Notes: a model not told the origin generated them from the letters alone. Shown: positions 27,454 through 35,461, counted from the first letter of the stretch. The stretch: 64,000 nt of DNA from Pararhizobium sp. YC-54 (GCF_025847205.1 NZ_JAOYTH010000002.1:248001-312000); one strand, 5' to 3'. Program-made: numbers and translations.

Positions 27454-28713
27454 TCAGGCATAACGGCGCAGAACGAGGGAGGCGTTCGTGCCGCCAAAGC
27501 CGAACGAATTCGACAGGGCAACGTTGATTTCGCGCTTGCGCGCCACGTGCGGTACCAGGTCGATCCTGGTTTCGACCGAAGGATTGTCGAGATTGAGCGT
27601 CGGCGGGGCAATATTGTCGCGGATCGCCAGGGCACAGAAAATCGCCTCGACGGCACCGGCAGCGCCAAGCAGGTGACCGATCGCCGACTTGGTCGATGAC
27701 ATCGAGACCCTGCCCGCATGCTCGCCCATGACGCGCTCGACTGCGCCAAGCTCGATCGTGTCGGCCATGGTCGATGTGCCGTGCGCGTTGACGTAATCGA
27801 CGTCTGCCGCCGACAGGCCGGCACGCTTCAGGGCCATCTGCATGCAACGGTAGGCACCGTCGCCATCTTCCGCCGGAGCGGTGATGTGGAAGGCGTCGCC
27901 GGACAGGCCGTACCCAACCACTTCGGCATAGATCTTGGCGCCGCGCGCCTTGGCATGTTCGAGTTCTTCCAGGACAACGATACCGGCGCCCTCGCCCATG
28001 ACGAAGCCGTCGCGATCCTTGTCGTAAGGGCGCGATGCCTTGGTCGGGTCGTCATTGTGCTGGGTGGACAGCGCCTTGCAGGCGGCAAAGCCGGCCAGCG
28101 CAATGCGGGAAATCGGCGATTCCGTACCGCCGGCCACCATCACGTCGGCATCGCCCATGGCGATAAAACGCGCCGCATCGCCGATGGCATGGGCACCCGT
28201 GGAGCAGGCGGTGACGACGGAATGATTGGGACCGCGCAGCTTGTGGCGGATCGACACCTGGCCGGAGGCAAGGTTGATCAGGCGGCCTGGAATGAAGAAG
28301 GGGGAAACCCGGCGCGGGCCGCGGTCGCGCAGCGTGATGCCGCCCTCGACGATGCCTTCGAGACCGCCGATGCCCGAACCGATCATCACGCCGGTGGCGA
28401 TCTGGTCGTTGTCGGTCTTCGGATGCCAGCCGGCGTCGTCAAGCGCCATGTCGGCTGCGGCCATTGCATAGACGATGAAACTATCGACCTTGCGCTGTTC
28501 CTTCAGTTCCATCCAGTTGTCGGGATTGAAGGTGCCGTTGGTGCCGTCGCCGAACGGCAGGCGGCAGGCGATCTTCGCAGGCAGGTCATCGACTTCGAAT
28601 TCGGTAACTTTGCGGGCAGCATTGTCTCCGGCGATGAGCCGCGACCAGGAGATCTCGGTTCCGCAACCCAAGGGAGATACCATGCCGGTACCGGTGATAA
28701 CGACACGTCTCAT
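27454..28713 (-). CDS. fabF: Beta-ketoacyl-ACP synthase II
   Basis: A 419-residue condensing enzyme that elongates acyl-ACP with malonyl-ACP. The thiolase-fold catalytic triad is visible: Cys in VVTACSTGAHAIGDA, His in YVNAHGTSTMADTIE and His in SAIGHLLGAAGAVEA. The N-terminus RRVVITGTGMVSPLG and C-terminal NSFGFGGTNASLVLRRY are typical. It follows acpP on the same strand after about 220 bases. Order fabD-fabG-acpP-fabF-mltG is the conserved fatty-acid cluster. Length and motifs are normal. Confidence 0.97.
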   Translation of the reverse strand: MRRVVITGTGMVSPLGCGTEISWSRLIAGDNAARKVTEFEVDDLPAKIACRLPFGDGTNGTFNPDNWMELKEQRKVDSFIVYAMAAADMALDDAGWHPKTDNDQIATGVMIGSGIGGLEGIVEGGITLRDRGPRRVSPFFIPGRLINLASGQVSIRHKLRGPNHSVVTACSTGAHAIGDAARFIAMGDADVMVAGGTESPISRIALAGFAACKALSTQHNDDPTKASRPYDKDRDGFVMGEGAGIVVLEELEHAKARGAKIYAEVVGYGLSGDAFHITAPAEDGDGAYRCMQMALKRAGLSAADVDYVNAHGTSTMADTIELGAVERVMGEHAGRVSMSSTKSAIGHLLGAAGAVEAIFCALAIRDNIAPPTLNLDNPSVETRIDLVPHVARKREINVALSNSFGFGGTNASLVLRRYA

Positions 28714-28934
28714 GCCCGTGATCCATCCTGCCTGTTAGTTCCAGAACCGGACCGGACCTCGCGTAAAAAAACCGGATCCGTACATCCTTTTCCGTAATGC
28801 GATATCGCGTGATCTCAGGTACGGAAACCATCAGGCTTTCCTTGACCACGCTTGGTGCTCTCCGAAACCGGGAGCTGTCCCTTAAAGGGACGACAGGCGG
28901 GCCGCCGGGCGCCCCGCCTGAACACGGCCAGATA

Positions 28935-29171
28935 TCAGGCCTGTGCCTTTTCGATGAACTTGACGGCGTCGCCGACCGTCAGGATCGAATCCGCTGCATC
29001 GTCGGGGATTTCGACGCCGAACTCTTCTTCGAATGCCATGACCAGTTCGACGGTGTCGAGCGAGTCAGCGCCCAGATCGTCGATAAAGCTTGCGCCTTCC
29101 GAAACCTTTTCGGCATCGACGCCAAGATGGTCAATAACAATTTTCTTTACGCGTTCTGCTACGTCGCTCAT
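28935..29171 (-). CDS. acpP: Acyl carrier protein
   Basis: A 78-residue, highly acidic four-helix protein that carries fatty acyl chains on phosphopantetheine. The attachment serine is in [20 protein letters not shown]. The ATG at 29171 starts [18 protein letters not shown], the usual alphaproteobacterial ACP start; ten extra upstream residues in the same frame are not conserved. Placed between fabG and fabF, as in E. coli. The 220 bases downstream, before fabF, show no strong terminator. Confidence 0.97.
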   Translation of the reverse strand: MSDVAERVKKIVIDHLGVDAEKVSEGASFIDDLGADSLDTVELVMAFEEEFGVEIPDDAADSILTVGDAVKFIEKAQA

Positions 29172-29485
29172 GTCGGATTCCTCGACCTTTGTTTTTCTCA
29201 ACGATGCCGTTCTGACATCGGTACCCCAATAACACCTGACAGATCAAGCCGATCCGTCCGGCAATTCGTTCAATCGGAAGCGGGCAAACCACGCCTGCCA
29301 AAGCTAGCGTATACCTCATATCTTCCGATCGACTGCGCACAGTCATGGCCCGCTTAACACGGTTTATGCCTGCCGCAAAGTCCGAAATTGGCCGGGAATG
29401 GCTTGGTCAACATGCAATTCCCGGTATTTCGCCCCAAGCTCTCCGATTGATGCGGAAACGCGGCGGCGCAGGCCTTTGACGGCCC
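29172..29485. other. Intergenic region between fabG and acpP
   Basis: These 314 bases include the acpP leader and probably its own promoter, since acpP is usually expressed well above its neighbours. I see no promoter pair I would defend, no long repeat and no gene on either strand. Confidence 0.5.
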
Positions 29486-30223
29486 TTAGATCATCGCCAT
29501 GCCGCCATTGACATGGATCGTCTGGCCGGTGACGTAAGCCGCTTCATTCGACGCCAGGTAAGCAACCGCCGACGCCACTTCGCCGCCCGTTCCCATCCGC
29601 TTCATCGGGATGGCGCCCATGATGGCGTCCTTCTGCTTGTCGTTGAGCTTGCCTGTCATCGCACTTTCGATGAAGCCCGGGGCGACGCAGTTAACCGTGA
29701 CGTTGCGGGTGGCGATCTCCTGGGCGAGCGACTTGGAAAAGCCGATCATGCCGGCCTTGGCGGCGCAATAATTGGCCTGGCCCGGATTGCCGGTGACGCC
29801 GACAATCGAGGTGATGTTGATGATGCGGCCATGGCGGCGGCGCATCATCGGATGCGTCAGCTCGCGGGTCAGCCGGAACACCGAGGTCAGGTTGACTTCG
29901 ACAACCGCGTCCCAGTCCTCGTCGCTCATGCGCACGAACAGGCCGTCCTTGGTGATCCCGGCATTGTTGACGAGGATGTCAACGCCGCCAAGTTCGGTCT
30001 CCGCCTTTTCACCGAGCGCCTTGACAGCGTCGCGATCGGCAAGATTGGCCGGGAACAGATGGACGCGCTCGCCGAGTGCGTTGGCCAGCTCCTCCAGCTT
30101 TTCGACGCGGGTGCCGTGCAGGCCGACGATGGCACCCTGCGCGTGCAGGATGCGGGCAATTTCTTCGCCGATGCCGCCGGATGCGCCGGTGACGAGGGCC
30201 TTGCGGCCAGACAGATCGAACAT
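29486..30223 (-). CDS. fabG: 3-oxoacyl-ACP reductase
   Basis: A 245-residue short-chain dehydrogenase reducing 3-oxoacyl-ACP with NADPH in fatty acid elongation. Visible: cofactor motif KALVTGASGGIGEEIAR, LVNNAGITKDGLF, catalytic Ser in INITSIVGVTGNPGQ and the YxxxK pair in YCAAKAGMIGFSK; C-terminal TGQTIHVNGGMAM is typical FabG. A GAGGAAAA ribosome-binding site precedes the ATG. Located between fabD and acpP on the same strand. Confidence 0.97.
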   Translation of the reverse strand: MFDLSGRKALVTGASGGIGEEIARILHAQGAIVGLHGTRVEKLEELANALGERVHLFPANLADRDAVKALGEKAETELGGVDILVNNAGITKDGLFVRMSDEDWDAVVEVNLTSVFRLTRELTHPMMRRRHGRIINITSIVGVTGNPGQANYCAAKAGMIGFSKSLAQEIATRNVTVNCVAPGFIESAMTGKLNDKQKDAIMGAIPMKRMGTGGEVASAVAYLASNEAAYVTGQTIHVNGGMAMI

Positions 30224-30242
30224 GGTTGTTTTCCTCTTTTAG

Positions 30243-30317
30243 AGCGAATAGCGAATAGGCCGGAGCGAATAGGGGAAGAGCAATCGTAGCGTCAGCTTTT
30301 TCTATTCGCTATTCGCT
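30243..30317. repeat. Palindrome built from short GCGAATA repeats, fabD-fabG gap
   Basis: AGCGAATAGCGAATAG (30243-30258) is the exact complement of 30302-30317. Each arm is a tandem of an 8-base unit (GCGAATA plus G), and a further GCGAATAGG copy at 30265-30273 partly matches TCCCATTCGC at 30320-30329. The element fills the gap between fabD and fabG. Confidence 0.8.
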
Positions 30318-30336
30318 ACTTCCCATTCGCCTCAAT

Positions 30337-31281
30337 TCAGCCGAGCAGAGTTTGAAGCGCCGCGTCGATGTCGGCGGGGGAATTGATGGCGATGCCGGTC
30401 ACGGTCTTGTCGATGCGGCGCGCCAGCCCGGTCAGCACCTTGCCGGAGCCGATCTCGTACAGCGTCGTCACATCGTTTGCGGCAAACCACTCGACAGTCT
30501 CGCGCCAGCGGACCTGGCCGGTGACCTGTTCGACCAGCAGCCTGGCGATCTCGCCCGCATCCGTCACCGGGGCTGCGCGCACATTGGCGATCAGCGGCAC
30601 AACCGGATTGCTCTTTTGAACGGCCGACAGCGCCGCGCGCATGGCGTCGGCTGCCGGGCCCATCAGCGTCGAATGAAAGGGTGCTGAAACCGGCAAAAGG
30701 ATGGCGCGCTTGGCGCCCTTCTCCGTGGCCAGAGCGGCTGCCTTTTCCACAGCCGCCTTCTCGCCCGAAATCACCAGCTGGCCGCCGCCATTGTCATTGG
30801 CGATCTGGCAGGAGCCGAGGGCAGATGCTTGCTTGCAGACCGCATCGACATCCGCATGTTCCAGCCCGATGATCGCCGCCATCGCGCCCTTGCCGACCGG
30901 AACCGCGGCCTGCATCGCATTGCCGCGAATGCGCAACAGCCGCGCGGTGTCGGCCAGCGAAAACGTGCCGGCGGCACAGAGTGCCGAATATTCGCCAAGC
31001 GAGTGGCCGGCGACATAGGAAACCTTGGATTTCAGGTCGAGCCCCTTGGCCTCAAGCACCCTGAGCGCTGCAATCGACACGGCCATCAGCGCCGGCTGGG
31101 CGTTGGCCGTCAGGGTCAGCGTTTCTTCCGGGCCGTTCCACATGATGTCTGAGAGCTTCTCGCCGAGCGCCTCGTCCACCTCGGCAAAAACAGCGGCGGC
31201 TTCAGGAAAGGCATCGGCCAGATCCTTGCCCATGCCGAGGGCCTGGCTGCCCTGTCCTGGAAATGTGAATGCAATTGCCAT
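30337..31281 (-). CDS. fabD: Malonyl CoA-ACP transacylase
   Basis: A 314-residue enzyme that loads malonyl groups onto ACP. It begins AIAFTFPGQGSQALGMG (oxyanion loop), with the nucleophile in VAGHSLGEYSALCAAG and the catalytic His in LPVSAPFHSTLMGPA. I use the ATG at 31281 because family members begin directly at this strand; six upstream residues are unlikely to be translated. First gene of the fab block. The gene is full length with no oddities. Confidence 0.96.
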   Translation of the reverse strand: MAIAFTFPGQGSQALGMGKDLADAFPEAAAVFAEVDEALGEKLSDIMWNGPEETLTLTANAQPALMAVSIAALRVLEAKGLDLKSKVSYVAGHSLGEYSALCAAGTFSLADTARLLRIRGNAMQAAVPVGKGAMAAIIGLEHADVDAVCKQASALGSCQIANDNGGGQLVISGEKAAVEKAAALATEKGAKRAILLPVSAPFHSTLMGPAADAMRAALSAVQKSNPVVPLIANVRAAPVTDAGEIARLLVEQVTGQVRWRETVEWFAANDVTTLYEIGSGKVLTGLARRIDKTVTGIAINSPADIDAALQTLLG

Positions 31282-31510
31282 GAGGTTTTTCCTCGCCATG
31301 CGCGGTCCTGCCGCGCCGTTTCATGTCCAACCCATTGCCGGCAAACATAAGGCCGACAGAGGTTTTTTCCTCTCCATTCACATTCCTGGTGCATGAGTCA
31401 AGCTTTCAGCGGCCAAAGGCTTGCCTGTGCACGGCAGCCGCTTTTCTCTTGCGCCGCAGCAAACAGCCTCTACATTCGCCGCCGAACAAGTTTGAGGCAC
31501 GTTGAGCACC

Positions 31511-32554
31511 ATGAAATACAAGACACTCGGCCGCACCGGCATCACGGTTTCGGAAATCTGCCTGGGCACCATGACCTGGGGCACGCAGAACAGCGAGGCC
31601 GAGGCGCATGAGCAGATGGATTATGCCGTCAGCGAAGGCGTCAATTTCTTCGACACCGCCGAGCTCTACCCCGTCACCCCCGCCGGCCCCGAAACCGTGG
31701 GCCTGACCGAGGACTATATCGGCACCTGGCTGAAGAAGAGCGGCAAGCGTAACGAGATCGTTGTCGCCACCAAGGTCGCAGGCCCCGGCCGCCCCTACAT
31801 CCGCGGCGGCTCGCCGGCAGGCCCCAAGACCATGCGCGAAGCACTTGAGGGCAGCCTGAAACGCCTGCAGACCGACTATGTCGATCTCTACCAGATGCAC
31901 TGGCCGAACCGCGGCCACTACCATTTCCGCCAGGCCTGGACCTACGATCCCTCGCATCAGGACACAACGGCGGCGATCGAGAACCTTCACGCCATCCTCG
32001 AAACGCTCGGCGCCTTCGTCAAGGAAGGCAAGGTCCGTGCTGTGGGCCTCTCCAATGAGACCGCCTGGGGCACGATGAAGATGCTGGCGCTTGCCGAGAA
32101 ACACGGCCTGCCGCGCATCGCATCGCTGCAGAACGAATACAACTTCCTCTACCGCGCCTTCGACCTCGACCTTGCCGAATTAAGCCACCACGAGAATGTC
32201 GGCCTGCTCGCCTATTCGCCGCTGGCTGCCGGTCTTCTCACCGGCAAATACCTGAACGGCGCCAACCCCGAAGGCTCACGCCTGTCGATCAACGGCGACC
32301 TCGGCGGCCGCTACACCGAATACCAAGAACCCGCAGTCCAGGCCTACGCAGGCCTTGCCAGGACCCACAATCTCGACCTCGCCCAGATGCAGCTCGCCTT
32401 CAGCCTGACCCGCCCCTTCATGACCTCGGTGATCATCGGCGCGACCAGCATGGCGCAGTTGAGGACGAATATCGCGGCGAAGGATGTGGTGTTGCCGGCG
32501 GACGTGATGAAGGGGATTGGCCGGTTGCACAAGGCGTTTCCGGCGCCGATGTGA
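31511..32554 (+). CDS. Aldo/keto reductase (Tas-like)
   Basis: A 347-residue NADPH-dependent oxidoreductase with the (beta/alpha)8 barrel of the AKR superfamily: MKYKTLGRTGITVSEICLG at the start, the FFDTAELYP catalytic Asp/Tyr segment, the YVDLYQMHWPNRG strand and the cofactor region LAYSPLAAGLLTGKY and SVIIGATSMAQL. The insertion around GHYHFRQAWTYDPSHQ resembles Tas-type reductases. The substrate is unknown. The ATG at 31511 follows a TTG that I do not favour. It is the last core gene before the AT-rich island, so its 3' side marks the island's left border. Confidence 0.9.
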   Translation: MKYKTLGRTGITVSEICLGTMTWGTQNSEAEAHEQMDYAVSEGVNFFDTAELYPVTPAGPETVGLTEDYIGTWLKKSGKRNEIVVATKVAGPGRPYIRGGSPAGPKTMREALEGSLKRLQTDYVDLYQMHWPNRGHYHFRQAWTYDPSHQDTTAAIENLHAILETLGAFVKEGKVRAVGLSNETAWGTMKMLALAEKHGLPRIASLQNEYNFLYRAFDLDLAELSHHENVGLLAYSPLAAGLLTGKYLNGANPEGSRLSINGDLGGRYTEYQEPAVQAYAGLARTHNLDLAQMQLAFSLTRPFMTSVIIGATSMAQLRTNIAAKDVVLPADVMKGIGRLHKAFPAPM

Positions 32555-32761
32555 GGCTACGCGCGCCAAACCCCGCTGGCTCCCATTGATGTTTATCTCT
32601 ACATTCGGTTGCGAGAATTTCTTGGACTGCGCAACCCCATCAAAAAAATGCTCTTGGAACAATGAAAGTATGCCGTATGCCTATGGCAATTCGGAAATTT
32701 AAGCCGCAAATCTGAGTTAGCGATCAAGTTTAGGACGCCGCGGAGGGCTATTTGTAAATTG

Positions 32762-33253
32762 ATGGATAGAGTTGCGCTTCACCTTCAGGTTACTGCTCGG
32801 AAGAAAGACGAAGCCAACGAATGCGACGTTTTCGGCCGCTCTGCATATAACAGATATTACTACGCAACCTTCCTTTGCGTTCGCAACATGATGGCCGAAA
32901 TAAACCCCCAATGGGCTTCGCTCGCACATGCTTCCTATCCGGGCGCGCTAAGTGGATCGGTGGTCGAACTCCTTAAAAAAGGTAAACGCAGAGTCCTCCG
33001 TGCTGGAGATATGAAATTGGTGACACAATGCGAAGTTGCCATACACGCAGCTCTCGAGATCTCGAGAATCATGCAAACAGGCAATACCGCAAGAAAAATT
33101 GCCGACTATAACCCGGAGATAAAAATTAAAATCTTGGGAAACGATAGATTCAGCCTGAATGAAATAAGCATAACTGATGTTCATGAAGGATACAGCAAAA
33201 CAAATAACTATGCTGATCTTATAACAAGGACATGGAGGCAATTAAATGCTTAA
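32762..33253 (+). CDS. HEPN-like protein, candidate retron accessory protein
   Basis: A 163-residue helical protein. The N-terminal stretch GRSAYNRYYYATFLCVRNMM (about 25-44) matches the first long helix of HEPN domains (pattern SRAYYAAFH...), and RKIADY at 111-116 resembles the second-helix R..ADY of HEPN proteins next to nucleotidyltransferases. I do not see the catalytic R(x)4-6H motif, so RNase activity is doubtful. It starts at the ATG at 32762, is AT-rich compared with core genes, and overlaps the next gene by 8 bases. With that gene it lies upstream of a retron-like RNA and reverse transcriptase on the same strand, so a toxin/effector role is inferred from position only. Confidence 0.6.
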   Translation: MDRVALHLQVTARKKDEANECDVFGRSAYNRYYYATFLCVRNMMAEINPQWASLAHASYPGALSGSVVELLKKGKRRVLRAGDMKLVTQCEVAIHAALEISRIMQTGNTARKIADYNPEIKIKILGNDRFSLNEISITDVHEGYSKTNNYADLITRTWRQLNA

Positions 33254-33974
33254 TGAAAGCCAGATTTATCATATTCTATCCGAACGCGGCCTCCCTTTAT
33301 CTGGCAGAATAATTTCAGACATATTCGATGAAACACATTTTTATGTTTTCGTCGTGACTGAACGCGATGAAAATAATCACCAAGTTCCCTCAAACCGAAA
33401 ATTAGATCTAATTGCGAATGAGTTTAAAAATAATTCAATGAATATTGAATTCATTCTAACGGGCGCGGACAACAGGGATGTTGAGGCCGGTGTTCGGGCA
33501 AGCTTGCTACATTCCTTTGGAGACTTTGTTAGAAATTCGTTTCTCTCAGTCGTAGCGCGGTCAGCACACATTTGGATTGAGCCAAAAGGACCGATTCCGG
33601 CCAATGTTTTATCCGAAATCAAGGATAAATTGAAAATATTGTTAGACAGCTTTGGTCTTTCCTTGGGCGAGCTTTATTTTACGTCTGCAGAAAACCTTCC
33701 CAGCAAATTTGCTTGTCTTAATATAATCCGCTTGATTGCACCGGCTGACCTTCCAGCTATAGCGGATAAACTGAAATCCAAAGGCTTTTCCGTCCCTTCG
33801 CATGCTTGGATGTCGCGCATGCTAGACAATCTTCGCAAGAGTGGGCTTATCGTCCGACTAAAGTCTGGTGGCTACGCACTATCAATGAACGCACTCAAAT
33901 CTCTAGGGACAGCAAAAAATCGAAATAGTCCCGACATCACAAGAATACTTGCGCTAGCAAAATCTGGAGACTAG
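33246..33974 (+). CDS. Unknown protein with C-terminal winged-helix-like region, candidate retron accessory protein
   Basis: A 242-residue protein I do not recognise. Residues 1-160 alternate strands and helices (FYVFVVTERDE; MNIEFILTGADNRD; AHIWIEPKG) with no known catalytic motif. Residues about 170-225 (PADLPAIADKLKSKGF, WMSRMLDNLRKSGLIVRLK, GGYALS) read as a winged helix: recognition-type helix, then a beta wing. It overlaps the HEPN-like gene by 8 bases, and its stop is only 9 bases before the first arm of the retron-like RNA. Base composition is low in GC: positions 33361-33480 contain 43 G/C in 120 bases. A DNA-binding antitoxin, sensor or effector role is possible; nothing decides. 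Confidence 0.6.
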   Translation: MLNESQIYHILSERGLPLSGRIISDIFDETHFYVFVVTERDENNHQVPSNRKLDLIANEFKNNSMNIEFILTGADNRDVEAGVRASLLHSFGDFVRNSFLSVVARSAHIWIEPKGPIPANVLSEIKDKLKILLDSFGLSLGELYFTSAENLPSKFACLNIIRLIAPADLPAIADKLKSKGFSVPSHAWMSRMLDNLRKSGLIVRLKSGGYALSMNALKSLGTAKNRNSPDITRILALAKSGD

Positions 33975-33983
33975 ATATGCAAC

Positions 33984-34132
33984 GTGGGAGCTTCAGGCGC
34001 GGGCATGCATCATGCCCATTGGCCAAGACCTCGATGAAGAAGGGTGCCGCAAGCACGACTCGCGCTCCTTCGAATCACTCGCCGTGCTCACGGCACTTAA
34101 CGAAAGATAGCTTTGCTAAATGAAGCTCCCAC
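33984..34132 (+). ncRNA. Putative retron msr-msd RNA
   Basis: GTGGGAGCTTCA (33984-33995) is exactly complementary to 34121-34132, placed like the a1/a2 repeats of a retron primary transcript. Inside are an msr-like hairpin (GGGCATG 34001-34007 with CATGCCC 34011-34017) and a long msd-like hairpin: GTGCCG (34044-34049) with CGGCAC (34091-34096), a 3-by-3 internal loop, and GCACG (34053-34057) with CGTGC (34083-34087), closing a 25-base loop. The segment is 149 bases, within the usual size, and is richer in GC than the genes before it. a2 overlaps the first codons of the reverse transcriptase. The branching guanosine is not certain; one near 33996-33997 is a candidate. Confidence 0.8.
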
Positions 34133-35097
34133 ACCTTACCATTGAATCCCAGTTTTTTCTGTTTGAAGCAGCAACAGAAGTCGTTACCGCTTTGGAGGGG
34201 CATGCCTCATCGGAGGAAATTGACGAGATTTATCGCTTGGCTGAAATTGGACTACCTCCGATCGTTTCGCGTGACGCGCTTGCGGTGATGCTTGGTGTGA
34301 ATCCAGGCTTGATTTGGTCGTTGGAGCAAAAGCCGGAAAAATACTATCGCTATTTCCCTATAAAAAAGGGAAAGGGGGAACGGCATATATACGCGCCAAG
34401 AGTGGCCCTTAAGGTTATACAGAAATGGATTTCCTTCCATCTCAGTAAAGTCTACCTGCCGCCGAAACACGTATTTGGATTTGTTCCGGGCAAATCCCAT
34501 CTGCAAGCTGCAGCTGTACACTGCGGCGCAAGCTGGGTCTTCTCTGTCGATATAAGAGACTTTTTCCCATCGACATCTGTTTTACAAGTTGAAAAAGCCC
34601 TCCGGGTGATCGGCTACAGCACTGGCTCCGCCAGCCTCCTAGCTAAATTTTTCTGCCTTTCTGGCGGCCTAGCGCAAGGAGCGCCCACAAGTCCTGTTTT
34701 ATCCAATATCGCCTTCTACGATGTCGATTCCGTCTTACTAGATATATCTAAAGCCTATGAATGCAGGTTATCTCGATATGCAGACGATATCGTATTCTCG
34801 GGAGCCTGTGAATTCCCGGCTGGCTTACCCATGGCAATCAGCCAGATTTTTGAAGGCCTTGATTGGAAGCTGGCACCGGAGAAAACTGAAACTGCAATTA
34901 GTCCTAATCGATTAAAAGTGCATGGTCTCTTGGTGCACGGAGACCGCATTAGGTTAACGAAGGGGTATAGGAATCGCATCCGCGCCTACGAGCATTTACT
35001 TGCATCTGGGCTGGTACGTGATGACGACCGTAGGCGCATAAAGGGGCATCTAAAATATGCTCAGCAAGTGGCGGAATTTATAACGCCCCCCAACTGA
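34120..35097 (+). CDS. Retron-type reverse transcriptase
   Basis: A 325-residue RT, the usual retron size, without maturase or endonuclease domains. Motifs in order: YFPIKKGKGERHIYAP (RT1 region, 78-93), VDIRDFFPS (143-151, first catalytic Asp), LAQGAPTSPVLSN (184-196), YADD (220-223, catalytic Asp pair) and LDWKLAPEKTE (247-257). The retron hallmarks are present in altered form: AAAVH (130-134) where NAxxH is usual, and VHG (267-269) where VTG is usual. It reverse-transcribes the preceding structured RNA into branched msDNA, by family knowledge. The only sensible start, the ATG at 34120, lies inside the a2 repeat and has a weak ribosome-binding site. No terminator is evident after it. Confidence 0.9.
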   Translation: MKLPHLTIESQFFLFEAATEVVTALEGHASSEEIDEIYRLAEIGLPPIVSRDALAVMLGVNPGLIWSLEQKPEKYYRYFPIKKGKGERHIYAPRVALKVIQKWISFHLSKVYLPPKHVFGFVPGKSHLQAAAVHCGASWVFSVDIRDFFPSTSVLQVEKALRVIGYSTGSASLLAKFFCLSGGLAQGAPTSPVLSNIAFYDVDSVLLDISKAYECRLSRYADDIVFSGACEFPAGLPMAISQIFEGLDWKLAPEKTETAISPNRLKVHGLLVHGDRIRLTKGYRNRIRAYEHLLASGLVRDDDRRRIKGHLKYAQQVAEFITPPN

Positions 35098-35202
35098 TGC
35101 CAATTAAACTTAACTTTGTACGTAAACACTCCATGCCCTTCCACAAAAAATCATCCCCACAAATCCCCACCCTTTGTAACCGTGCCAGAGCACGCTGGGT
35201 TA

Positions 35203-35395
35203 TCTCCCCTTGGCGGGCGAGAAAGCAGATCAAGGTCTTAGCGCAGCCAAGTCCTAGATTCTGCAACAGGGGAGCTCTGCGTTGCTGAATGGGCGGGCAA
35301 GCCTTTGCCCAACGCACGCCCCCCGCTCTTGCAACGTCTGGCACCTGGCGTTCCGCCAAGGCGCTGAAATTGCATTCTCGCCCGCTAGGGGCAAG
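35203..35395. repeat. MITE-like element with imperfect terminal inverted repeats
   Basis: The ends TCTCCCCTTGGCGGGCGAGAA (35203-35223, complement) and 35375-35395 match imperfectly as inverted repeats, the inner 11 bases (TTCTCGCCCGC) exactly. The interior shows no convincing gene on either strand. It lies between the retron and the rpsF promoter, and may be a non-coding rhizobial intergenic repeat. Confidence 0.5.
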
Positions 35396-35426
35396 AAAGA
35401 CCACCCCCCTAATTTCTCCCCGCCCC

Positions 35427-35454
35427 TTGCCTTCTCGCCGAAAATGGGTATAAG
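35427..35454 (+). promoter_or_regulatory. Candidate sigma-70-type promoter for rpsF operon
   Basis: TTGCCT (35427-35432) and TATAAG (35449-35454) are separated by 16 bases. It is the best -35/-10 pair upstream of rpsF and would give a leader of roughly 220 bases. Confidence 0.55.
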
Positions 35455-35461
35455 CGCGCTG

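Noticed and set aside
34120..35097. Reverse transcriptase as a group II intron maturase
   Set aside because: There is no maturase/X domain or HNH endonuclease, the length is 325 residues, and no intron domain V-like hairpin follows; the a1/a2 repeats favour a retron.
35078..35404. 108-residue minus-strand frame between the RT gene and rpsF
   Set aside because: It lies over the inverted-repeat element, has no ribosome-binding site I can see and no protein-like pattern; probably a repeat translation.
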